DNA from: a virus
DNA: 30,712 nt
IMG/VR virus record: IMGVR_UViG_3300017971_000629
Span: 1-30,712 of that record
Direction: 5' to 3' (one strand)
Shown here one piece after another: positions 14,402-21,830 of this stretch (its first letter is position 1; each line of letters opens with the position of its first letter). The translations under genes were made by a program, and so were the position numbers. The notes beneath the pieces are model-generated. The model worked only from the letters and a program-made list of their open reading frames with translations. It searched no databases and was not told the DNA's origin.

Positions 14402-14682
14402 TGGCGGACGATCGCATTCGGGCGCTCCTTTCCGAGCGCCAGGTTCATTGCACGCTTCGCAAGCAGCCCAAGGCTCTGACGGATTTTTTCTACATGCGCC
14501 TGCGCGAGTATGCGGTTCTCGGCGAGATCCAGGGCGAGGAGGCTCAGCTTCTAAGGCCGAGGCTTTTCACGTTTCTAAAGTTCATCGGCAAGCCCAACGA
14601 CGTCTGGCGGAAGGAAGCTCTTATCCGCGATCAGTGGCCCTTGCTCGAGCCAGAGATTCGCCAATATGTCCCGGCGCCCTGA
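14401..14682 (+). CDS. Small phage protein, possible tail or neck component
   Basis: A 93-residue protein from ATG 14401, overlapping the stop of the tubulin-like gene as TAATG. It is helical and basic, with LSERQVHCTLRKQPKALTDFF, then RLREYAVLGEIQGEEAQL and a final helical segment. It overlaps the next start as TGATG. I know no family for it. The chain of overlaps suggests it is made in fixed ratio with its neighbours. Confidence 0.6.
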   Translation: MADDRIRALLSERQVHCTLRKQPKALTDFFYMRLREYAVLGEIQGEEAQLLRPRLFTFLKFIGKPNDVWRKEALIRDQWPLLEPEIRQYVPAP

Positions 14683-15482
14683 TGTCAAAGCCGATACTCG
14701 AAACCAAGGGACTCGACGAGGTTCAGGAATTTATCCGAACGCTCCCGCGCCGTGTCGAGGTCATCAAGCGGTACGTCACCAAGCTAATCGCTGACGACAT
14801 GGCTGGCCAGGTTACTCAGCGGGCTCCCAGTAACACGTTGGGCCTGCCGGCGAACTATCCCGATATAGAGGTCGCCGCTGTCGATGATCCGAAGAACCCA
14901 ACCTTTGCCGCCATCTATGTGGGTCGCCCGACACGGGCCGGCGCTCTCGACCCAGCAACAACGGTTCTGTACCCGCGCCGTTACGATGACCGTGATGAAT
15001 CCCCGATCGCTCTAGCGATTGCGGCGCTCGAGAAACTGGGGCCGTTCCCAATCGACGTTTTGCCAAGTGCCATCCCCAGGGATCGGGGGTATTTCATGTT
15101 TCGACGAGCTCGACCAGACGAGGTAATGGCGCTTCGCGAAAGGGTCATAAGTCGTCGGGACGAGATACGGGCGGTGGTCACCGGAGCCGGATTCGACGAA
15201 GAGGTGACGCCGGACGACATAGCGGCCTACTCCGACGTGGTTTTCGAGGTCCTTCGTCGTGAATTCGGCTATGGGGGCGCCGCGCAGCCTCACTGGCGCC
15301 CTGCGGTCCGGGCTGTTTTACGCGGGTCGACCATGAAGCATCTGGCCGGAAGCCAGGCGCTTGCCGATCTTTTAGTAAGCCCGAACTACCACGGCTGGGT
15401 CCGGCTTGGTATCATCGGCTCAAACGTCACATACGGCGAAATAGAATCGCTTAGCCGATTCCAAAACAAGATCCTTGGCTGA
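14682..15482 (+). CDS. Putative neck or tail-completion protein
   Basis: A 266-residue protein; ATG 14682 overlaps the previous stop as TGATG, so a much longer frame upstream is not used. An N-terminal helical part (DEVQEFIRTLPRRVEVIKRYVTK, quoted in pieces: LDEVQEFIRTLPR and VEVIKRYVTKLIADDM) precedes a strand-rich part with TFAAIYVGRPTRAG. A C-terminal segment, NYHGWVRLGIIGSNVTYGEI, looks like a folded beta domain. Position between the GTPase and the tail-completion and sheath genes suggests a head-tail connection role. No close family is recognised. Confidence 0.5.
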   Translation: MSKPILETKGLDEVQEFIRTLPRRVEVIKRYVTKLIADDMAGQVTQRAPSNTLGLPANYPDIEVAAVDDPKNPTFAAIYVGRPTRAGALDPATTVLYPRRYDDRDESPIALAIAALEKLGPFPIDVLPSAIPRDRGYFMFRRARPDEVMALRERVISRRDEIRAVVTGAGFDEEVTPDDIAAYSDVVFEVLRREFGYGGAAQPHWRPAVRAVLRGSTMKHLAGSQALADLLVSPNYHGWVRLGIIGSNVTYGEIESLSRFQNKILG

Positions 15483-15492
15483 GGACTAGTCG

Positions 15493-15855
15493 ATGGCGCG
15501 TGATTACGACGATTTTGAGATCGATGACTCTCTCGTGGATGACCACGAAGAGGATTCCGAAGACCACGTCGACGACGATGACGATAGCGTTTGCGGTCCT
15601 CCGACCGAAGTCGATTGCATCGACGAGGAGCTGGAGCACATCGTCGAAGACCTGGAGAGAGCCGGTTACGACTCCGAGTTTGCCGAGGATGCGGTGTATA
15701 CGGCGCTGGCGGGACTCTGCGAAGATGGGGAGGGCGACGATACGCCCGAAATGGACGAGGACGTAGCCACAAAGCAGACATGGGTCGCGCGTCACGGGCC
15801 AATGATACGCCGGAAGCTCAGGGAAGACCTCAAGTTGACGTTCGAAGAGGGCTAG
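15493..15855 (+). CDS. Very acidic small phage protein
   Basis: A 120-residue protein whose first 50 residues are almost all Asp, Glu and polar residues (DDFEIDDSLVDDHEEDSEDH and onward). A helical part follows (LEHIVEDLERAGYDSEFAED), ending with a basic segment (ARHGPMIRRKLREDLK). GAGGACTAG lies before ATG 15493. Such charge can mimic nucleic acid or block binding to it, but no family match supports that. It stands just ahead of a putative tail-completion gene. Confidence 0.6.
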   Translation: MARDYDDFEIDDSLVDDHEEDSEDHVDDDDDSVCGPPTEVDCIDEELEHIVEDLERAGYDSEFAEDAVYTALAGLCEDGEGDDTPEMDEDVATKQTWVARHGPMIRRKLREDLKLTFEEG

Positions 15856-15864
15856 GAGGCCATA

Positions 15865-16563
15865 GTGCCGCCCAAGTACACGCCCCGCACCGGAAATGTC
15901 TTCATTCGCAATTTTGACGAGGGAGTCGTTAAGCGCCTCGGCTCCTATGAGGCTACCTTCGACCAGCAAGGGTACGGGCCGCGTTACGGCTATTGGCTCG
16001 ACGTTCCGACTTGCACGCCGATTCAGGTTCCCGTCATCTTCAACCAGCCTGAACAGATTTTTGAGAAAAAGATCTATCCGTCGATTCTGATCACACGAGA
16101 TCCCCCTGATCTCGCGATGCAGCGCTGGCATTCTGTTAAGCAGCTCGAGTATTTCGCAGGCGTCCTTGGCACGGAGACGACCGCTATCGTTGGCGCGACG
16201 ACGGTCTCCGGGTTCGGCCAGGTCGAGGTCAAACAGCAGGCGATGCCATATGACATCACGTATACCGTCGCCGCCTATGCCCGATACGAGCACGAGGCGA
16301 TCCCTCTGCTTCAGGCCATCCTTCGCAAGTTCACGCCTTACGCCAAGATTCCTGTGGTTGACAGTCTGGGCGACACGAGGTGGTACACGACCGTCAACGA
16401 GGGCGGGGTTCAGGATCTGTCCGAGATCGCGGATATCGCGGATCGGGTCAAGGCGTATGCCCAGCTAGTCCGCGTGGAGGCCGAGCTCGACCTCTTGGAC
16501 CCGGTCACTCACTCCACGGTCGGATCTATCGAGTCGACCATCGGTGTGTCGGGAACTTTTTGA
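15865..16563 (+). CDS. Putative tail completion or sheath-stabilising protein
   Basis: A 232-residue protein from GTG 15865 with AGGAGG before it. The pattern YPSILITRDPPDLA, a Gln- and Pro-containing segment KQQAMPYDITYTVAAYARYE, then LLQAILRKF, VVDSLGDTRWYTTVNE and RVEAELDLLDP, fits the family of tail-end proteins that I associate with gp15-like tail completion in large myoviruses. It stands directly upstream of the sheath gene, where such proteins are common. The family assignment is from memory of the pattern and is moderate only. Confidence 0.5.
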   Translation: MPPKYTPRTGNVFIRNFDEGVVKRLGSYEATFDQQGYGPRYGYWLDVPTCTPIQVPVIFNQPEQIFEKKIYPSILITRDPPDLAMQRWHSVKQLEYFAGVLGTETTAIVGATTVSGFGQVEVKQQAMPYDITYTVAAYARYEHEAIPLLQAILRKFTPYAKIPVVDSLGDTRWYTTVNEGGVQDLSEIADIADRVKAYAQLVRVEAELDLLDPVTHSTVGSIESTIGVSGTF

Positions 16564-16669
16564 TCGATGGGCATGCTTGACACAATTGCGTCGGCGACCC
16601 GAACCCGTTAACATTTTTCTGTAGAACACCTGCACAAGCACAAAGTCAAGTCGAGGGGAGGCCGGGCCA
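16564..16669 (+). promoter_or_regulatory. Gap ahead of the sheath gene with a TTGACA box
   Basis: This 106-bp gap, long for this operon, holds a perfect bacterial -35 hexamer TTGACA at 16577-16582. No good -10 element follows at 16-18 bases; the AT-rich part, TTAACATTTTTCTGTAG, lies at about 16608-16624. A strong ribosome site (GAGGGGAGG) precedes ATG 16670. A promoter for the abundant sheath and tube proteins is plausible but weakly supported. Confidence 0.3.
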
Positions 16670-18478
16670 ATGTCTGAGTTTCTAAGCGCTGGCGTCTTCA
16701 CCGAGGAGGTTCGATCCGGCGAAAGCGCGATCCTCGGCGTTTCGACGTCTACCTTCGCATCGGCGGGATGGCTACCACGCGGCCTAGAGAATAAGGCCGT
16801 TCTGACTACGAGCCTGCCCGACTATTTCCGTAAATGGGGCGGATATTGGAAGAACAGTGATCTTCCGCTTGCCGCGACGGCTTTTTTCAAGAACGGCGGG
16901 TCGCGCGCATACTTCGTTCGCGTTTGCCCGTCTGACGCGACGGCCGCGACCGCGAGCGAGCCATCGAAGTGGAAGTACGATGCCATCTCGCGCGGCGCGT
17001 GGGGAAACAACGTCCGACTCGTGATTCGCGGAAACGAGAACAACTACGATTTCAACACTGCGATCTTCTCGAAGTACGACATTGAGCTTCAAGAAGAGAG
17101 CAGTGATGGTGCCGGCGACTTTGCGATCGTCGAGACCTTCGAAGCGGTGGATCTGTCGGACGCTGACGCTGCCGATTACTTCCCGGAAGTTGTCAATGAC
17201 GACGCCACTGGTTCCAAGATCGTCAAGATCAGCGATCTCGGCGGCGGCATCCCGGCAAGTCTGATCCCATCTGCGACGACGGATGAAGCCGTCGATACCG
17301 GCGACAACGTCCAGACGTCATTCGCGGCGACCCTCGCGAACCCGACCATCGCGGCGCATACACTGAAGGTGAAGGTCGATGGCGTCGTTGCCGCCAAAGA
17401 CAACGGACGCGGTGTGCTGACGCTGGTCGGCACTGTCTTCTCAGGCGTTTCCGGGTCGATCGACTATGAGACCGGCGATCTCGCGATCGCATTCACTCCC
17501 GCCCCGGGCCTCGGAGAGGCGATCACTGCCGACTACATCAAGAAGGGTGTCGACGAGATCGTCTACGACCTTTCCGGCGGTACGGACGGCACATCCGTTT
17601 CTGCAAACGACATCGTCGATGCTTCTCTGTCGGCTGACAAAAAGGGCCTCTATGCCCTTGATGATGTCGACGAGGTCTTGAACATTGGCCTGCCAGACTT
17701 CGACGGCGACGTTGTGGCAGCCAACGGGATCATCGACTATTGCGCGGGCCGAGAGGATTGCTTCGCGATTCTGGGATGCGCGCGCGGCATCGATGCCCAG
17801 GACGCCAAGATCTACCGCCAAGTGACCCTCAACAGCCTGTCGAGCTATGGCGCCCTTTACTATCCGGGCGTCAAAGTATCCGACCCCTTAAAGAATGGTC
17901 GCTCTCGCGCGATTTCTGCGGTTGGGCATATCGCTGGTCGATACGCTTACACTGACCAGAAGCGCAACGTGGCGAAGGCGCCAGCCGGAACAGTCGACGG
18001 AGCCCTGGCGTTCACTACGGGTCTTGAGCGAGTCCTGTCCAAGGGCGAGCGCGATCTCATTTACCCGGTGAACATCAATCCATTGATCGACACCCCGGCA
18101 ACTGGCCGCGCGATCTGGGGCGCGAGGACGCTGGAGCTTAGCGGCGATTTCACTCTTGTTCCGGTCCGTCGCCTCTTCATCTTCCTGAAGCGATCCGTGT
18201 GGCTCAGCACACAAGATCTCGTTTTTGAGCCGATCGGTGACGATCTCTTCTCGATCACGAGCTTCCGGATGACCGCATTCTTGAACCGCCTCACGTCGGA
18301 GAATTATTTCTCCAGCCGTGTCCCGGCTGAGGCGTTCCGGGTTGTGGTCGACAATTCGAACAACACCGACGCCACGAAGCTCGCTCGCCAACTCATCACT
18401 GATATCTTGGTGAGCACTCAGACTCCCGGTGAATTCATTCGATTCAGGTTCCAACGCTCGTTGAAGGCGCTCAGCTAA
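16670..18478 (+). CDS. Contractile tail sheath protein
   Basis: A 602-residue tail sheath protein, which forms the contracting outer tube of the tail. The N-terminus has the sheath pattern: FLSAGVFTEEVRSGESAILG, then SAGWLPRGLENKAVLTTSLPD, and ATAFFKNGGSRAYFVRV. The C-terminal domain is also typical: RRLFIFLKRSVWLSTQDLVF, FEPIGDDLF, then MTAFLNRLTSENYFSSRVPAEAF and TPGEFIRFRF. The middle (about 150-320) is a variable, Asp-rich insertion domain that is probably exposed on the surface. The length is usual for sheath proteins with such an insertion. The next gene encodes a tube-like protein, as expected. Confidence 0.93.
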   Translation: MSEFLSAGVFTEEVRSGESAILGVSTSTFASAGWLPRGLENKAVLTTSLPDYFRKWGGYWKNSDLPLAATAFFKNGGSRAYFVRVCPSDATAATASEPSKWKYDAISRGAWGNNVRLVIRGNENNYDFNTAIFSKYDIELQEESSDGAGDFAIVETFEAVDLSDADAADYFPEVVNDDATGSKIVKISDLGGGIPASLIPSATTDEAVDTGDNVQTSFAATLANPTIAAHTLKVKVDGVVAAKDNGRGVLTLVGTVFSGVSGSIDYETGDLAIAFTPAPGLGEAITADYIKKGVDEIVYDLSGGTDGTSVSANDIVDASLSADKKGLYALDDVDEVLNIGLPDFDGDVVAANGIIDYCAGREDCFAILGCARGIDAQDAKIYRQVTLNSLSSYGALYYPGVKVSDPLKNGRSRAISAVGHIAGRYAYTDQKRNVAKAPAGTVDGALAFTTGLERVLSKGERDLIYPVNINPLIDTPATGRAIWGARTLELSGDFTLVPVRRLFIFLKRSVWLSTQDLVFEPIGDDLFSITSFRMTAFLNRLTSENYFSSRVPAEAFRVVVDNSNNTDATKLARQLITDILVSTQTPGEFIRFRFQRSLKALS

Positions 18479-18515
18479 GTCAGAACGAACGGGAATATGA
18501 CGGAGGGTTGGACAG

Positions 18516-19022
18516 ATGGCACGCGCGTCAAACACGGACTACTTTCACAATTTCAAGTTCCACATGCGTGTGGTCAGTTCGACCACCGTCGGCGGGGCTA
18601 CCGTCGGAGCTCAGGGCGGATTCACGAATATCGCCATGCCTGAGATCACCGTCGAGACGGCGGAGTATCAAGAGGGGACGATGCTTTACCGCCGGAAATA
18701 TCCGGGCCAGGTGAGTTTCAGCGACGTTTCGGTGTCGCGCGGCGTCGTCAAAGGAAACACCGAGCTGTATGACTGGATTCGCGCGTCATACCTTGGCTCG
18801 GAATATCGAGCGGATGTGGAGATTCGCCACATGCATCGCGACGAGGTCACAAGCCTCACCGACTTCACAGCGGTGGCAGCCAAGCGTAAAGTAAAGCTTT
18901 ACGAGGGCATGGCAACGCGGGTTAAGCTCGGGGGCGACCTCGACGCACAAAGCTCCGACGTCTCGGTCGAGGAATTCGACATCGTGTACGAGAGCGCCGA
19001 GCTCGAAAACCCGGCCGCCTAA
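18516..19022 (+). CDS. Tail tube protein (gp19-like), first copy
   Basis: A 168-residue protein that follows the sheath gene, as tail tube genes do. It has the gp19-like order: FHNFKFHMRVV, then GGFTNIAMPEITVETAEYQE, RRKYPGQVSFSDVSVSRG, and LYDWIRASYLG, ending with VEEFDIVYESAELENPAA. The tube forms the inner channel for DNA. A second protein of the same type is encoded at 20444-20998. GGAGGG stands before ATG 18516. Confidence 0.8.
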   Translation: MARASNTDYFHNFKFHMRVVSSTTVGGATVGAQGGFTNIAMPEITVETAEYQEGTMLYRRKYPGQVSFSDVSVSRGVVKGNTELYDWIRASYLGSEYRADVEIRHMHRDEVTSLTDFTAVAAKRKVKLYEGMATRVKLGGDLDAQSSDVSVEEFDIVYESAELENPAA

Positions 19023-19047
19023 TGGCGACCCATGAGGGAATCCCAAA

Positions 19048-19371
19048 GTGAAAGCACTCGCAGACGAGTTGAACATTGATGCGGTGAACGAGGCCCTCGC
19101 CGAGGTGCATGGCCTCGGCTTTGACCTCGGCGGTCTTGGCGCCAAGAAGGCGTCGGCGCCGCGCCGTCATCTCGGAGAGGACTCCGAAGCGGTCAGCAGC
19201 CAGATGGAGAACGTGCTGCAAGACGTTCGTGACGCCATCGATGCGGCGCGTAACCAGTGGGACGTCATTGGCAAAGACATGAAAGCTGATGACCAGCGGG
19301 CATGGGCCGCGATTGACAAGGTCATGGACGCCCTTCACGCCGTCGACCGGGCCGTGGCAAAGGTTCTCTAA
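19048..19371 (+). CDS. Small helical protein between two tube-like genes
   Basis: A 107-residue protein from GTG 19048. A short helix (MKALADELNIDAVNEALAEV) and a Gly/Leu stretch are followed by a basic patch (KKASAPRRHLGED). A long amphipathic helix fills the rest, from MENVLQDVRDAIDAARNQW to the end. The start resembles the leaders of the proteins in the first 12 kb in being short and amphipathic. Function unknown; a tail-associated or cargo protein is possible. Confidence 0.6.
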   Translation: MKALADELNIDAVNEALAEVHGLGFDLGGLGAKKASAPRRHLGEDSEAVSSQMENVLQDVRDAIDAARNQWDVIGKDMKADDQRAWAAIDKVMDALHAVDRAVAKVL

Positions 19372-19404
19372 TCCCAGACACCCTGAAATAGACGGGGCAA
19401 AAGA

Positions 19405-19866
19405 ATGAGCGGTATCTACAAGCACCTTGGCGGCAAGCCGAAGACTCTTGACGTCGTCCTTAAGGTCGACGAGACCAACGCCATGGTTGAGTCGATCACC
19501 AAGGCGCATCCAAAGATGGCGATTCACAACAAGACTATGGCCGCCGGCAAACGTCAGCTGGCGGAGAGCGCCGAGGCGGCATCCGACGACCCAATCGAGC
19601 AAGCTCGCGCTGTCGCTGAGGCCGAGCAGTCTTACGCTGACATGGCAGCTGAGCGCGAAGAGTTTTGGCAGGGCCTCGCGATCCGCATTCGCAAGTACAT
19701 GCAGAAAGACGACTGGAATCAAGACGACGACGCTTTGAAGTTCATGAAACTTCTTGCGGCGACGATGATGGATCTCGGCAACGGCGACCTTCGGACTGCT
19801 CATGTCAATCTGTCCAAAGCTACCGATTGGCTGAAGAAGTTTGCAGTTGCGGGCGGCGCTGAGTGA
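19405..19866 (+). CDS. Helical phage protein, possible tail assembly factor
   Basis: A 153-residue protein, mostly helical after a short strand (KTLDVVLKVDE). It contains an Ala- and Glu-rich helix (AESAEAASDDPIEQARAVAE). The C-terminal motif GNGDLRTAHVNLSKATDWLK is similar in form to one in the protein at 542-1903. In many tails, genes between the tube and tape measure are chaperones, but that role is not shown by the sequence here. Confidence 0.6.
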   Translation: MSGIYKHLGGKPKTLDVVLKVDETNAMVESITKAHPKMAIHNKTMAAGKRQLAESAEAASDDPIEQARAVAEAEQSYADMAAEREEFWQGLAIRIRKYMQKDDWNQDDDALKFMKLLAATMMDLGNGDLRTAHVNLSKATDWLKKFAVAGGAE

Positions 19867-19883
19867 AGCGTAAGGAGACCTAG

Positions 19884-20435
19884 ATGAGCCGCGATGTCCG
19901 AAAAATTCTTGGATACTCTGGTCAGGACATCATGAGCCTCACCGAGTCGACCGCTGACGATCTCGTCGCGGCCTACCGGGAGCTTATCGCGGCGGCAAAG
20001 TCTGGCGCATCCTTTGAGGACTTGGCAGACGGGTTGTCGATCTTTCTTGAGGTCGCTTCGCAGGTCGACGTCGACGGTGTGTTCGACGATAAACTGGCCT
20101 GCTTCCTCCGCGACCGCATTCTCTCGGATGACTTCAAAGAGATGGCGCGTTCGGTTTTCGCCCTCCTCGGGGAATCGAGGACCTATTCTGGCTCTATCGC
20201 TATGCAGGAGAGCCTTGACGACTTCGACGGGCTTCTGGATCAGGCTAGCAAAGATATTCGGATTGCCCGTGATTTCGCCGAGGCATCGTTGGCGGTCTCC
20301 TCCTTGATCGCCAACGTCAAGGCGCGGTCGCCAGAAGCGGCGGCTGTCGTCGATCACAGCATGATCGAGGCTCTCGAAGGGCTCCTCGTTCAGTTGCAAG
20401 GCCCGCTGCGGAAGCTCGCCGCGCGCCTCGCGTGA
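19884..20435 (+). CDS. Helical phage protein of unknown function
   Basis: A 183-residue, acidic, almost wholly helical protein. Segments include TADDLVAAYRELIAAAKSG, FEDLADGLSIFLEVASQ and a final basic helix (LQGPLRKLAARLA). ATG 19884 has AAGGAG before it. It is placed between the previous helical protein and the second tube-like gene. It may be a tail assembly factor or structural component; I cannot say which. Confidence 0.6.
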   Translation: MSRDVRKILGYSGQDIMSLTESTADDLVAAYRELIAAAKSGASFEDLADGLSIFLEVASQVDVDGVFDDKLACFLRDRILSDDFKEMARSVFALLGESRTYSGSIAMQESLDDFDGLLDQASKDIRIARDFAEASLAVSSLIANVKARSPEAAAVVDHSMIEALEGLLVQLQGPLRKLAARLA

Positions 20436-20443
20436 GGTGATTC

Positions 20444-20998
20444 TTGGCGAGAGATAGGCTCAGCGACTTCCTTCAGGTCGGCAATTTCCACCTCATTGAC
20501 GTCTCGTTCACTATCCCCATGGTCATGCTGCCCATCTTCGGATTCGCGCGCTGCACGGCGCCCGAGGTCTCGATGGATATGTATCGGATCAAGGAGGGAA
20601 ACTACGAGTGGTCGCGCAAGGTGATCAAGGGAGCCGACGCTCAGCCGATAACGCTCGAGCAAGGGGTCCAGATCTTCAATTCCGATTTCGGCGACTGGGT
20701 TCGAAAGGCGATCACGGGGCGGGTTGATCCTAAAAACCTCATGATCGTTCACTTTTCTCGCATGGGATTTGGAAACGGCGGGACGGTTGGGGCCGCCGAT
20801 ACCGGGAACGACTTTGTCGGCGAGGCGTTTAGCTTCGAGTTCGTCCGCCGGATTCCTGGTCGGGCATGGATCCTCTACAATTGCCGCCCTTCCAATTGGA
20901 AGGTAGCCTCTGACTTCGATGCCATGAGTCAGGACATCTCTATGCAGTCCATTTCGCTCGAGTACGAGGAGCTGGACGAAATCTCGCTCGGCGTCTAG
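20444..20998 (+). CDS. Tail tube-like protein (gp19-like), second copy
   Basis: A 184-residue protein from TTG 20444, with GAGGTGA before it. Its pattern, DFLQVGNFHLIDVSFTIP, GFARCTAPEVSMDMYRIKEG, SRKVIKGADAQPITLEQG, FGDWVRKAITG, and a closing ISMQSISLEYEELDE, fits the tube family that includes T4 gp19. It is only distantly similar to the protein at 18516. It may form the tube end or a tail-tip ring rather than the main tube, as paralogous tube proteins do in some contractile systems. Confidence 0.7.
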   Translation: MARDRLSDFLQVGNFHLIDVSFTIPMVMLPIFGFARCTAPEVSMDMYRIKEGNYEWSRKVIKGADAQPITLEQGVQIFNSDFGDWVRKAITGRVDPKNLMIVHFSRMGFGNGGTVGAADTGNDFVGEAFSFEFVRRIPGRAWILYNCRPSNWKVASDFDAMSQDISMQSISLEYEELDEISLGV

Positions 20999-21008
20999 GA
21001 GGTAGGTG

Positions 21009-21476
21009 ATGAGCGTCAAATCAGCACTGGATATTTATGGCGCCGTCACACGCGGCGTTCTGGGGCGCCGGCCGGTCGTTGAGTTTGTCGGCGACAACAC
21101 GGTCGACAACTGCATCGACGAGCTCGGGCGCACGGCGACCGTCGAACTCGACCATTTCGTCTGCGGCCTGCTTAACGGGTCGGTCGATGTTTTCGCTTAC
21201 GCCTATACCATGCCGCGCTATCAGCCATTCGCCGATTCGCTCAAGGCGCTGGTTCAACGGTTCGTCATCGCCGACGGCATGGAGCGTGGTGACATCGAGC
21301 TGAAGGTGAAGTCGGCCTTTCGCCGGATCTTCTCCGATCGCTGGTCCGCGCTCGGCCCGGACGCAGCCGATGCCATGGCCGACCGATACGCCGATCAAGC
21401 TATCGAGTGGATGCGCTCGCAGTCCCCACAACAAGCCGACCTGACCATCCCGCAAAGCGTGTCAAAGTCCTACTGA
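21009..21476 (+). CDS. Phage protein of unknown function at the end of the tube block
   Basis: A 155-residue protein. AGGAGG at 20998-21003 favours ATG 21009 over GTG 21006. It is mainly helical with FAYAYTMPRYQPFADSLK, ELKVKSAFRRIFSDRW and DRYADQAIEWMRSQ. It is the last gene before the hairpins, so it ends a transcription block. No family is recognised; tail assembly is the natural guess from its place. Confidence 0.6.
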   Translation: MSVKSALDIYGAVTRGVLGRRPVVEFVGDNTVDNCIDELGRTATVELDHFVCGLLNGSVDVFAYAYTMPRYQPFADSLKALVQRFVIADGMERGDIELKVKSAFRRIFSDRWSALGPDAADAMADRYADQAIEWMRSQSPQQADLTIPQSVSKSY

Positions 21477-21482
21477 GAGAGT

Positions 21483-21497
21483 GAACGCGCGTTCGCA
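21483..21497 (+). repeat. Dispersed palindromic element, copy 4
   Basis: Exact GAACGCGCGTTCGCA, six bases after the stop of the preceding gene and 147 bases ahead of the ribbon-helix-helix gene start. Two hairpins lie between it and that gene, so here the element is followed by a terminator before the next gene, unlike the other copies. Confidence 0.8.
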
Positions 21498-21502
21498 ATA
21501 TC

Positions 21503-21522
21503 TTCTGTCCCTCCTGACAGAA
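21503..21522 (+). other. Short hairpin after the tube block
   Basis: TTCTGTC and GACAGAA pair as a perfect 7-bp stem around the loop CCTCCT. There is no T-run after it. It lies between the palindrome and the stronger GC hairpin and may stabilise the 3' end of the transcript or form part of a leader structure. Confidence 0.5.
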
Positions 21523-21536
21523 GTTCCAACGAGAAT

Positions 21537-21563
21537 GAGGGGGCCGGCTTAGCCAGCCCCCTC
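21537..21563 (+). terminator. Probable rho-independent terminator
   Basis: GAGGGGGCCGGC and GCCAGCCCCCTC form a 12-position stem with one mismatch and a three-base loop, followed by TGCTTGTTA, a modest T-rich tail. It lies in the only gap longer than 150 bases in the tail region. It would end transcription of the sheath and tube block, or attenuate read-through into the genes that follow. Confidence 0.75.
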
Positions 21564-21629
21564 TGCTTGTTACGGCGTCATAAGTGTGCAACGATTGCAG
21601 CATTACTCTCGCCCTATCGAGGAGTCATC

Positions 21630-21830
21630 GTGAATCGAGACGACCATGTCGATATCGAGCCGCCAACTGATATGGCGCCAAAAGATCGTGTTCGAGTCAA
21701 TTTCTGGCTTCGCCGCGATCTCTACGAACAGGTTCTTGAAGTCGCAGCAGAGGACGACATCAAAGTTGCGCCGGCTATCCGCCAGGCCATCAAATATTAC
21801 GTTAGAGCCCGCAAGGAGGGACGTGCTTGA
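21630..21830 (+). CDS. Ribbon-helix-helix DNA-binding regulator
   Basis: A 66-residue protein from GTG 21630, chosen for the GAGGAG site at 21619-21624; a longer frame from 21567 starts within poor signals. After a polar N-terminal arm, RVRVNFWLRRDLYEQVLEVA gives the DNA-contacting strand and first helix, and a turn and second helix follow (IKVAPAIRQAIKYYVRARK), the Arc/MetJ/CopG pattern. Such proteins act as dimers binding operator DNA. It is the first gene after the terminator, and palindrome copy 4 lies upstream, so it may control this or other blocks. Its stop overlaps the next start as TTGA. Confidence 0.8.
   Translation: MNRDDHVDIEPPTDMAPKDRVRVNFWLRRDLYEQVLEVAAEDDIKVAPAIRQAIKYYVRARKEGRA

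Noticed and set aside
14448-14681. Upstream extension of the gene at 14682
   Set aside because: The frame is open, but the translation overlaps the previous gene in another phase and the TGATG junction at 14680 is the usual coupling form here.
18922-19803. Reverse-strand frame of 293 codons
   Set aside because: It crosses three forward gene boundaries, including ribosome sites, and shows the His/Arg/Val-rich composition of a shadow frame.
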